Assembly (NCBI GenBank): GCA_045863195.1
Contig: BTUI01000012.1
Coordinates: forward strand, 39,627 to 103,626
Length of the DNA stretch: 64,000 bases
Reading direction: 5' to 3'
Source: W-Chloroflexi-9 sp045863195
GTDB taxonomy: Bacteria; Chloroflexota; Dehalococcoidia; UBA2979
Each line of letters starts with the position of its first letter. The stretch's first letter is position 1. The position numbers and the translations under genes were made by a program. Below the pieces are notes generated by a model that was not told the origin of the DNA, made no database searches, and worked only from the letters and a program-made list of their open reading frames with translations. This document shows positions 57,407 through 64,000 of this stretch, in pieces.

Positions 57407-57741
57407 CTGCGTGTCAGCATGGTCGGTGCCCCGGCGGGCGGGGGAGGCGGGCCGGCCCCGGTGGGGCGCTCGTCGTCCCGGGGAGAGCAGCGACGACGAG
57501 GACGGTGAGGAGCACTCGAGCGTGGCGCGCCGCGGACAGCGGGCCGTGCACAACCTGCACCCCATCGGACCGGCCCGCCGCGCGGCGAGCGTACCGGAAT
57601 CATGCACTTGCGTAAACACCTGAGCAGATCATGGTTATCCACATCATTGGTCGCCCGGAGGCGGGCCGGCTGCGGCATCCGGGCCGAGGCCGTGCGACGC
57701 GCGAGCGATATCCTCGATCCGCACGGAGAGGCAGGCCACGC
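57407..57741. other. 335-nt gap with a hairpin and a DnaA box
   Basis: No convincing gene. A 9-bp hairpin CTCGTCGTC / GACGACGAG spans 57469-57500 and could belong to a small RNA. TTATCCACA, a perfect DnaA box, is at 57635-57643. The short open frames here have no family features. Confidence 0.4.
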
Positions 57742-58470
57742 ATGATCATGGTGCAGCGAGAGTTCCGCGTCCCGCGCGAGCAGCGTGCGGAGTTCGAACG
57801 GCAGAGCCGCGAGGGCCTCTGGCCCGCCTTCCTCCACTTCGGCGCCCCCATGGTCGCCTTCGGCTCGTGGGGCTTCGGTGGCCCGTCTGACCTCTTCGTC
57901 ACCCACACCGCCTACGAGGACTTCGCCCACTGGGAGGCGACCCGCATGGGCGGCGCCATGTACCAGGACCCGGCGATGCGCGCGGAGATCGAGGGCTACC
58001 TCGCCACCTACGGCCAGCGCGCCGACATCGTCGAGTCGTCCGAGGCGCAGCTGTTCGAGCTCTTCGACGGGGTCTCGCGCCCGCAGCCGTTCTATCGGAA
58101 GCCTGGCCAGGCTGTGCCGGAGCCGCCCCCCACCTTCGGGCGGGGCTCCGTGATCTCGGAGCGCACGATCGCCCTCGCGGAGGGGACGCGCGAGGAGTTC
58201 CTGCGGCTGTCGCGCGACATCGTGTGGCCGTGGCTGGAGACGCAGGGCGGCCGCGGCATCGCGATCGGCCACAACCTGATGGGCGCCTCCAACGAGATCA
58301 CCACGTGGTTCGCGTTCCGCACCTACGCGGACTGGCACCGCTGCACCCGCCCGGCGACGGCGCACGCCCCGCAGCCGGTCGTGGACGCCTACAACGCGCG
58401 CGCCGGCATGGTGCGGCACCAGCGCGGCCGCATGCTTGCCATTGGCACCGACTTCGGGACGCGCGTGTGA
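57742..58470 (+). CDS. NIPSNAP-like/dimeric alpha-beta barrel protein with internal repeat
   Basis: 242 residues built from two similar halves. The first begins REFRVPREQRAEFERQSREGLWPAF with GAPMVAFGSWGFGG and FEDFAHWEATR-like YEDFAHWEATR; the second begins ERTIALAEGTREEFLRLSRDIVWPWLE with GASNEITTWFAFRTYADWHRCTRP. Each half resembles the NIPSNAP or ABM-type dimeric ferredoxin-like fold. A monooxygenase-like or binding function is possible; none is proven. Start ATG at 57742 after GGAGAGGCAGG. Its stop overlaps the next GTG (GTGA). Confidence 0.72.
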   Translation: MIMVQREFRVPREQRAEFERQSREGLWPAFLHFGAPMVAFGSWGFGGPSDLFVTHTAYEDFAHWEATRMGGAMYQDPAMRAEIEGYLATYGQRADIVESSEAQLFELFDGVSRPQPFYRKPGQAVPEPPPTFGRGSVISERTIALAEGTREEFLRLSRDIVWPWLETQGGRGIAIGHNLMGASNEITTWFAFRTYADWHRCTRPATAHAPQPVVDAYNARAGMVRHQRGRMLAIGTDFGTRV

Positions 58471-59396
58471 CGCCGGACACCTCGCCGCCTGACGCCGCCA
58501 CGCTCGAGGCCATCGAGGCGTTCGCGCTCGACCTCGCCCGCGCGGCCGGCGCGGAGGTGGAGCGCGCGCTGCGGCGTGAGATCGCCATCGACTACAAGCC
58601 GGACGCGCACGGGAAGCCCGCGGAGGTCGACCCGGTGTCGGAGGTGGACCACGCGGTGGAGGCGCTCGTGCGCGCCCGCCTCGCGGAGGCGTACCCCGAC
58701 CACGGGATCGTCGGCGAGGAGGTGGAGGCACACCCGCAGGCGGACGCCGACTGGGTGTGGGTGATCGACCCCGTGGATGGCACCGCGAACTTCGTGAACG
58801 GCTTCCCGCTCTTCGCCGTCTCCATCGGCGTGTTGCACCGCGGCCGTCCGGTGGCCGGCGCGATCTGGTGCGCGACGACGCACGCGCTGCACCCCGGCGT
58901 CTATCACGCGCACGAGGGCGGCTCGCTCCGCCTCGAGGGCGTCGAGGTCGTGCCGCAGCGCGGTCAGGTGAAGCGCCGCCTGGCTGCCGCGCCCGGTGGG
59001 TCGTCCGCGGGGACGAAGGGGTGGGACCACCGCGTCACCGGCTCCATGGCGATCGAGGCGGCGCTGGTGGCGGCGGGCGTGTTCACCTGCGTCCCGTTCT
59101 GGGCGCCGCGCCTCTGGGACATCGCCGGCGGGGTCGTCCTCGTGCGCGCCGCCGGGCTGGAGGCGTGGGTGCGCGAGCGCGGCGAGGACTGGCGGCCGCT
59201 GGAGCGCTTCGCTCCGCCCGCCCACCTCCCGCGGCGCCGCGACGGCGTGACGGAGGACCGTGTCCCCACGCTGCGCGACTGGCGCGGCTCCGTGATCATC
59301 GGCACCGCCGAGGGCTGCGCCTCGCTCCGTCAGCGCCCGCCGCAGCGTCCGTGGCTCGCCCGCCTCGCCGCGCGCGTCCCGGGGAAGCGTCGGTGA
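58467..59396 (+). CDS. Inositol monophosphatase-family phosphatase
   Basis: 309 residues of the Mg-dependent, Li-sensitive phosphatase fold. Metal-binding motifs are SEVDHAVEALVRARLAEAYPDHGIVGEE-like IVGEEVEA with Glu, DPVDGTANFVNGFPLF with the metal Asp pair, and WDIAGGVVLVRAAG. The last 45 residues are an extra basic tail. Related enzymes act on inositol-1-phosphate, PAP or fructose-1,6-bisphosphate; the substrate here cannot be fixed. The GTG at 58467 overlaps the previous stop and its own stop overlaps the next GTG. Confidence 0.88.
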   Translation: MTPDTSPPDAATLEAIEAFALDLARAAGAEVERALRREIAIDYKPDAHGKPAEVDPVSEVDHAVEALVRARLAEAYPDHGIVGEEVEAHPQADADWVWVIDPVDGTANFVNGFPLFAVSIGVLHRGRPVAGAIWCATTHALHPGVYHAHEGGSLRLEGVEVVPQRGQVKRRLAAAPGGSSAGTKGWDHRVTGSMAIEAALVAAGVFTCVPFWAPRLWDIAGGVVLVRAAGLEAWVRERGEDWRPLERFAPPAHLPRRRDGVTEDRVPTLRDWRGSVIIGTAEGCASLRQRPPQRPWLARLAARVPGKRR

Positions 59397-60223
59397 GCGA
59401 GGCGGCCCCCTCGCCGTTGCTCGCGGAGATCGCGCGCGCGTTCCGCTGTCCGTTCGTGCCGGGCGCGCTCACCCGCCTCGCGCGGGCGGAGGGCTACCTG
59501 GACGTGGTGTGGCCGCGCGTCCGCTCCTCCGTCGAGACCGCGGGGTTCCTCGGCAGCGGCCTGTACATGGCGGACATGGCGCTGGACGCCGTGGAGGCGG
59601 TCTACGAGCCGGTGATGACGCGCGAGGATCTGCGCGCCGCCGGGCTGTCGGAGGCGGATCTGGCTGCGCTCGCCTCGGTGGTGGACGTCTTTCACTACAC
59701 GCAGCCGCAGGTGCTCCTGTTCCTCGCCGCGCTCGCGGAGGCGTTCGAGAAGGAGCGCGTCGGCGGCTACGGGAAGCCGGAGCCGCGCGCCGCGAGCGAT
59801 CGTGAGGCCGCGCACCTCGCGACGCCGGTCGCGTTCGCGCCGCCCGAGGCGGGGCTGTTGCCGGTGATTGCGGAGACGCTCGGGCTGGCCGCGCCGCCGG
59901 ACCTGTACCGCGCCGTCGCGGTGTGGCCCGCGTACCTCGGCGTGGCGTGGGAGGAACTCCAGCACCTGGTCGCCTACCCGGACTTTCGTCGACGCGGGCG
60001 CGGGCTGTACTACTACGCCCGCTCCGGCGCGCGCTTCCTCGCCGAGCCGTTGGAGGCGAACCCCACCGCGCTGCGCGCCGCCGGCCTGGACGAGGCGACG
60101 ATCGCGGAGGCGAAGGCCGCGCTGGACGAGGCGCTCCCCGCGCAGGCGATGATGCTGATGCACGCCGAGGCGATCCGCGCCGGCCTCGGCATCCGCGACC
60201 GTGAGGTCGTGCGGCCGGCGTAA
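59393..60223 (+). CDS. DehI-family (halocarboxylic acid dehalogenase-like) protein
   Basis: 276 residues matching the DehI group: FRCPFVPGALTRLARAEGYLD, FLGSGLYMADMALDAVEAV and VVDVFHYTQPQVLLFLAALAEAF in the first repeat, YLGVAWEELQHLVAYPDF and QAMMLMHAEAIR in the second. Characterised DehI proteins hydrolyse 2-haloalkanoic acids by direct attack of water; whether this one does is unknown, as I cannot place the catalytic Asp with certainty. GTG start at 59393 overlaps the phosphatase stop. It is the third gene of a coupled operon. Confidence 0.78.
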   Translation: MSEAAPSPLLAEIARAFRCPFVPGALTRLARAEGYLDVVWPRVRSSVETAGFLGSGLYMADMALDAVEAVYEPVMTREDLRAAGLSEADLAALASVVDVFHYTQPQVLLFLAALAEAFEKERVGGYGKPEPRAASDREAAHLATPVAFAPPEAGLLPVIAETLGLAAPPDLYRAVAVWPAYLGVAWEELQHLVAYPDFRRRGRGLYYYARSGARFLAEPLEANPTALRAAGLDEATIAEAKAALDEALPAQAMMLMHAEAIRAGLGIRDREVVRPA

Positions 60224-60309
60224 GTCGCTCGGCGCCGACCGTCCGAGGTGGGCGTGACGCCTCTGTCGGGCGCTGGCGCGCCCGCCCCTCAGCCCGCGAC
60301 CCGCGCGCC

Positions 60310-60315
60310 TACAAT
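60310..60315 (+). promoter_or_regulatory. -10 (TACAAT) of the SCO1664-like gene
   Basis: TACAAT, 24 nt before the ATG at 60340, with AGGGGGCG between as a ribosome site. Transcription would start near 60322, giving an ordinary short leader. Confidence 0.4.
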
Positions 60316-60339
60316 CGATGCACAGGGGGCGAACGCTCG

Positions 60340-61107
60340 ATGCCGGCCGAGGACAGTCCGCTCGTGAATGCGTGGAAGCCGGGCGATCCGTGGGCGCTCG
60401 AGGCGCTGCGCGACGCCGGGTTCGTCGACCTGCGCCTGATCTACCACTCCTCCAACTTCGTCTACCTCGCGCGGCTGCAGCACCCCGACCACGGCGAGGG
60501 GCTGGCGATCTACAAGCCCGCGAACGGCGAGCAGCCGCTGTGGGACTTCCCGGACGGCCTCTACCGTCGCGAGGTGGCCGCGTACGAGTTCTCGAGGCTC
60601 CTCGGTTGGCCGATCATCCCTCCGACGGTCGCGCGCCCGGACGGGCCGCACGGCGCCGGTTCGCTGCAGCTGTTCATCCAGCACGACCCGAACGAGCACT
60701 ACTTCGTGCTGCGCGACCGCGACGACTACGACGAGCAGTTCCTCCGCTTCGCCTACTTCGACCTGGTGGCGAACAACGCGGACCGGAAGGGCGGGCACCT
60801 GCTGCTGGACCCGGAGGGCCACGTCTGGGGGATCGACAACGGCCTCTGCTTCCACGTCGCGGAGAAGTTCCGCACCGTGATCTGGGACTACGCCGGCAAT
60901 GCGCTGCCCGAGGAGTGGGCGGAGGACCTCATCCGCGTGCGCGGCTGTCTCGCCCTCGCCGACCCCACGACCGAGGCGTTCCGCGCGCTCCTCTCCCCCG
61001 AGGAGATCGAGGCGCTGGTCGACCGCCTCGACCATTACATCGCGCACCCGGTGCTCCCGGAGATGGAAGACTTCGCCCGCCGCGTCCACCCCTGGCCGCT
61101 GGTGTAG
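60340..61107 (+). CDS. SCO1664-like PI3/4-kinase-fold protein
   Basis: 255 residues of the group named after SCO1664 of Streptomyces, with a fold like phosphoinositide 3/4-kinases. Characteristic parts: SSNFVYLARLQ and LAIYKPANGEQPLWDFPDG (phosphate-binding Lys), RREVAAYEFSRLLGWPIIPPT, FDLVANNADRKGGHLLLD (catalytic Asp/Asn) and VWGIDNGLCFH (metal Asp). It probably phosphorylates a protein or lipid, but no member has a proven substrate. In actinobacteria it often stands beside a DUF3090 gene; none is visible here. Confidence 0.85.
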   Translation: MPAEDSPLVNAWKPGDPWALEALRDAGFVDLRLIYHSSNFVYLARLQHPDHGEGLAIYKPANGEQPLWDFPDGLYRREVAAYEFSRLLGWPIIPPTVARPDGPHGAGSLQLFIQHDPNEHYFVLRDRDDYDEQFLRFAYFDLVANNADRKGGHLLLDPEGHVWGIDNGLCFHVAEKFRTVIWDYAGNALPEEWAEDLIRVRGCLALADPTTEAFRALLSPEEIEALVDRLDHYIAHPVLPEMEDFARRVHPWPLV

Positions 61108-61172
61108 GGCAATAACGCTGGCCCTCGTGCGGTAGCATGCGCGCGACTCACTGCAGCGCTGCGAGGACGTCC

Positions 61173-63683
61173 ATGATTGCAGAACAAGTAATCGACTTGA
61201 TCGTGGAAAGCGGCTTCCGACTTACCGGTCGGGAAGATATCCCACCCCGTTTAGCTCGGTTGGCGCAAGTACCTGCTGTACTTGCGCCCAAGGTTGCGGA
61301 TGCAGTGCGGCAGGCCTACCCAGAGGGTGTATACGCGCATCAGGCGTCTGCGATCGAGGCATGCCTTGCTGGAACCGACATCTGCTTGGCAACCAGTACG
61401 GCCTCCGGCAAGAGCCTCGTATTCATGGCTGTGGCTGCATCGATCTGCCTGACCGCTATTCGCAGTCGAGTCGTCTGTCTCTACCCGGCGGTCGCTCTGA
61501 TTCACGATCAGCTCGAGAAATGGCGTGCCTTTCTCGCTCCGTTCAATCTCTCCGTAGAGTTCGTGACCGGTGAAGTGCTGACGCGTGAGCGAGCCGCTCG
61601 GATCCAGAGGGCGGATGTGGTCCTCATGACCCCGGACGTGATGCACGCGTGGGGCATGTCGCACTTGGGCGACGCGGAGGTAAGCCTCCTGCTCCGCGAG
61701 GCGCGGCTTGTCATTCTTGATGAGGCGCATGTGTATGACGGTGTGTTCGGTACGAATATGGCCTACTTCCTCCGCCGGGTACTTGCTCTGACACCAAACG
61801 CACGTCTCATCGCTGCAACTGCAACGATAGCGGATCCCAATGCACTCCTTCGTTCGCTTACCGGGCGGACTGTCGAGGCCTTTGACAGCACCACCGACGG
61901 TTCGCCTTCGTCCTCACGAGCGGTGATCACCGTTCAGCCTCACGCGAAGGGTGGATTTGATGCGATAGCGACGCTGCTTTCACGGATGTCCGAACGAGGC
62001 GTGGGCAAGTTCCTAGCGTTCGCTGATTCCAGACGGATGGTTGAGCGACTGGTGGTTGCCAGTAAGCGAAGCCATGAGACGAGTGACGAGGCTGATTCGT
62101 CGACGGAGGTTGATGAGGACTCGCCGCGGCCCGTCCAGGGTCTCCTTCCCTATCGGGCGGGCTACGAGAGTGAGGACCGGCTTGCTATCGAATCTGCGCT
62201 TCGGCGCGGCGAGCTCCGCGGCGTCGTGAGCACGAGCGCACTCGAGCTCGGCCTCGACATCGGGGACATAGACGTAGTCGTGCTTCTGACACTCCCGCCT
62301 TCGGTTAAAGCGTTCTGGCAGCGCGTTGGTCGGGCTGGGCGCAGACACGAGAGCGCGTGTCTAGTGATCGACGAGAAGGATGTCATTCGGTCGGCTTTCG
62401 GAGGACTTGGTGCGTACCTGGATCGCCCGATCGAGCCCAATTGGCTGTACCTCGACAACCGGTTCATTCAATACGCACAGGCGTTGTGTGCGGCGGCAGA
62501 GATTAGCGACGCGCCATGGCACGATCGCGAAGCACTCATTGGATTGCCACCTGCGTTCGCTCGGTTCCTGGAGAATGAGATCAACCCTCAGGAGGCGGTT
62601 GATCCCGAGCTCTATCCCCTCAAGCAGCAGGCCGCCGACGGACGCCCCCAATATGCGTTCCCGCTTCGAAGCGGTCTCGACAAGCAGTTCAGGGTGTTGA
62701 ACGAAGGGCATCGGCTCGGGGAACTCAGCCACGCGCAAGCACTCCGCGAGGCCTATCCCGGGGCAGTCTACTACTACATGGCTCGGCCTTACCGCGTCAC
62801 GCGTTTCGACTACTTTAAGGGTGAGGTGCACACGCGGCGCAGCGCCGTCTATAGCACCGAGGCGTTGCAGCAAACGATGGTGTTCCCGAGATTCCCCGAC
62901 CGCATCCTCCGTGTCTGGCAAGCGGAGGGAGGTTACGTTGCGGAGTCGGAGATTCAAGTCAGCGAACGCGTTCTCGGATTCCGCGAAGTTCGCGGGAGCA
63001 CCAAGAATGATCATCGTTACGGCCCGACCTCGGAATACTCGCAGAAGGATCTTATGCGGTTCTTCGAGACCACCGGAGTATGTTGGTCGGCGCCGGTCAG
63101 CGGGCTCTCCAATCAACTGGTAAATGACCTCATCCTCGAGGCGTTCTGCGTCCTCTTCGGTATCCAGAGTCGGGATTTGGGGCGTGGCCCCTACCATGCT
63201 CGAACGGGACCCTTCGGGGGTGGCACGGCAAAGGGCGAGAGCATCTACGACGGGGTGCGGGGCAGCCTTCGCTTGACCGAGCAGCTTGGCCAGAATTTCG
63301 CTCAGGTGATCGAGGCAGCCGCGCATCTCGCCGAGGTGCGCGGACATGCCGACGCAATCGCGGCACTGCGACCGCTGGCTTCGTGGGCTTCCGGTCTCCG
63401 CCCCGCGAGTCCGACCCAAGCAGGATCCGCTACGCAGCCGATGGAGGATGACTGGGTTCAGCTGATCGGGATCGCACAGCCCGCGATCCTCCACAACGGT
63501 GACTATGCCCGGATGGTGACGGTCACCGCGTTCCACTACACGCCGCGGGGGTGGGTCTATGAGGTCGAGTCTGACGATGAAGCGACGCATCGCGTCCCAG
63601 CAGACCTGCTGACCGCTATTCCAGGCGAGACTCGACTCGTCAGCTACAACGTGATGACCGGAGAGTCACGCGACATATCATGA
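61173..63683 (+). CDS. MrfA/YprA-like DEAD/DEAH-box helicase, atypical base composition
   Basis: 836 residues. Superfamily 2 motifs: Q-motif region AHQASAIEA, Walker A TSTASGKS (74-81), DEAH (183-186), ATATI, and the C-terminal RecA domain ending TSALELGLDIGDIDVVVLL and QRVGRAGRRHESACL. The tail contains IYDGVRGSLRLTEQL, like the zinc-binding MZB (DUF1998) domain of MrfA-type helicases, but the Cys cluster of that domain is missing. Two blocks counted gave 55-58% GC against about 70% around it, so it was probably acquired. Start ATG at 61173 with GAGGACG. Its stop overlaps the next ATG. Confidence 0.8.
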   Translation: MIAEQVIDLIVESGFRLTGREDIPPRLARLAQVPAVLAPKVADAVRQAYPEGVYAHQASAIEACLAGTDICLATSTASGKSLVFMAVAASICLTAIRSRVVCLYPAVALIHDQLEKWRAFLAPFNLSVEFVTGEVLTRERAARIQRADVVLMTPDVMHAWGMSHLGDAEVSLLLREARLVILDEAHVYDGVFGTNMAYFLRRVLALTPNARLIAATATIADPNALLRSLTGRTVEAFDSTTDGSPSSSRAVITVQPHAKGGFDAIATLLSRMSERGVGKFLAFADSRRMVERLVVASKRSHETSDEADSSTEVDEDSPRPVQGLLPYRAGYESEDRLAIESALRRGELRGVVSTSALELGLDIGDIDVVVLLTLPPSVKAFWQRVGRAGRRHESACLVIDEKDVIRSAFGGLGAYLDRPIEPNWLYLDNRFIQYAQALCAAAEISDAPWHDREALIGLPPAFARFLENEINPQEAVDPELYPLKQQAADGRPQYAFPLRSGLDKQFRVLNEGHRLGELSHAQALREAYPGAVYYYMARPYRVTRFDYFKGEVHTRRSAVYSTEALQQTMVFPRFPDRILRVWQAEGGYVAESEIQVSERVLGFREVRGSTKNDHRYGPTSEYSQKDLMRFFETTGVCWSAPVSGLSNQLVNDLILEAFCVLFGIQSRDLGRGPYHARTGPFGGGTAKGESIYDGVRGSLRLTEQLGQNFAQVIEAAAHLAEVRGHADAIAALRPLASWASGLRPASPTQAGSATQPMEDDWVQLIGIAQPAILHNGDYARMVTVTAFHYTPRGWVYEVESDDEATHRVPADLLTAIPGETRLVSYNVMTGESRDIS

Positions 63684-63877
63684 CCACACCTCCCCCTGAC
63701 GACGGCTGGGTCGAGAGCACGGAGGGCGACCTGGACCCCGACCTCACGGAGGAGGCGGCGTACGTGGAGTGGCTGCCCTCCGAGTCGCCGTCGAGGATGC
63801 CGGTGATCCTGCGGGTGGGGGCGGCGCTCCTGCTCCTCGCCTTCCTGGGGCCGATCGTGATCTCGCTGCTGCGGTAG
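63680..63877 (+). CDS. Small C-terminally anchored membrane protein
   Basis: 65 residues. An acidic, Pro-rich soluble part (TEGDLDPDLTEEAAYVEW) is followed by one membrane helix at residues about 42-64, near the C-terminus. No family recognised. The ATG at 63680 overlaps the helicase stop (ATGA), but its GC content returns to the chromosomal level, so the pairing is probably a junction at the edge of the acquired gene rather than a shared function. Confidence 0.6.
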   Translation: MTTPPPDDGWVESTEGDLDPDLTEEAAYVEWLPSESPSRMPVILRVGAALLLLAFLGPIVISLLR

Positions 63878-63890
63878 ACGCGGTAGCATG

Positions 63891-63911
63891 CCCCTCGGGA
63901 CGCCCGAGGGG
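63891..63911 (+). promoter_or_regulatory. Hairpin before the DUF35-like gene
   Basis: Nine-bp perfect stem CCCCTCGGG / CCCGAGGGG with loop ACG. The right arm, together with the following GAGCG, is the ribosome-site candidate (GAGGGG) for the ATG at 63921, so the helix could mask it. A TAGCAT -10 candidate lies at 63885-63890. Confidence 0.45.
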
Positions 63912-63920
63912 AGCGACGCG

Positions 63921-64000
63921 ATGACCACGCCGCCACGGCCGCTGCCGGCGCCGACGCCGGAGACGCGCGAGTACTGGGACGGGCTGAAGCGCCACGAGTT
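63921..64000 (+). CDS. DUF35 (OB-fold/rubredoxin-like zinc ribbon) protein, cut by the window end
   Basis: Only the first 26 residues are visible: MTTPPRPLPAPTPETREYWDG and on. The phrase PxPTPETxxYWDGL is the usual start of DUF35 proteins, which carry a zinc ribbon followed by an OB fold and are found with acyl-CoA thiolases in polyketide and fatty-acid pathways. Most of the protein, including the zinc ribbon cysteines, lies beyond the end of the window. Start ATG at 63921 after GAGGGGAGCG. Confidence 0.65.
   Translation, partial: MTTPPRPLPAPTPETREYWDGLKRHE

Noticed and set aside
57371..57619. Small minus-strand frame of 82 codons in the ccr downstream gap
   Set aside because: It runs through the ccr terminator hairpin and has a Pro/Arg/Ser composition without any family feature.

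Overview
The window is a GC-rich (about 70% by eye) bacterial chromosome segment packed with short operons on both strands. Gene content fits an aerobic or facultative, menaquinone-using, peptidoglycan-making bacterium: a complete F1Fo ATP synthase operon, menB, murI, murA, mreB, ispH, rex, pabB/pabC, amt-glnK-glnD, a crotonyl-CoA carboxylase/reductase and a DehI-family protein. This mix, with a DUF951 protein and a DUF35 gene, makes me favour a Chloroflexota lineage (Dehalococcoidia-like, non-organohalide-respiring). That is inference from gene content; no rRNA is present and I found no tRNA.

Layout. 0-9.6 kb: a NorD/CoxE-like VWA protein cut by the left edge, a small membrane protein behind an unusually structured leader, an antitoxin-PIN toxin-MBL hydrolase operon with a perfect operator, cinA, menB, a repeat-rich gap and a GltD-like flavoprotein. 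9.6-15.7 kb: MoxR-DUF58-DUF4129 module, murI, pyrF, DUF951. 15.7-23.9 kb: bifunctional nuclease and the ATP synthase operon (atpZ-like, atpB, E, F, H, A, G, D, C) ending in a strong hairpin. 23.9-28.6 kb: murA (catalytic Cys replaced by Asp), mreB, rex with a Rex box, SUMF1-like and VanZ-like genes. 28.7-36.3 kb: pabB-pabC, hydrolase, OmpR-type regulator, ispH, acyl-CoA dehydrogenase, mscS. 36.3-45.8 kb: two DUF6159-like paralogues separated by a 95-bp mobA remnant, mobA, yqeC, two methyltransferases, a CNNM/CorC-type protein, a HAD hydrolase and an FMN glutamate-synthase-domain protein. 45.8-51.8 kb: SDR, ogt, a hydroxyacid dehydrogenase/aldolase/Ldh cluster, and a PD-(D/E)XK nuclease overlapping a Dam-type methylase tail to tail. 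52-57.4 kb: amt-glnK-glnD and ccr. 57.7-64 kb: a translationally coupled NIPSNAP-like/IMPase-like/DehI-like operon, an SCO1664-like kinase-fold protein, an MrfA-like helicase of clearly lower GC, a small membrane protein and the start of a DUF35 protein.

Two sequence-level patterns recur. Several first-in-operon genes have a TANNNT hexamer ending exactly 6-7 nt before the ATG and no Shine-Dalgarno, the signature of leaderless transcription. Terminator-like hairpins lack a U tract but are followed at once by a TGCGTSTG-like sequence. The second pattern also marks the hairpin at 2847-2877 as a minus-strand terminator lying upstream of a minus-strand gene, which points to an undescribed small RNA or a riboswitch-like leader there. 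Nitrogen genes (gltD-like, amt-glnK-glnD) share GTAAC-type boxes, suggesting a common GlnR-like control.
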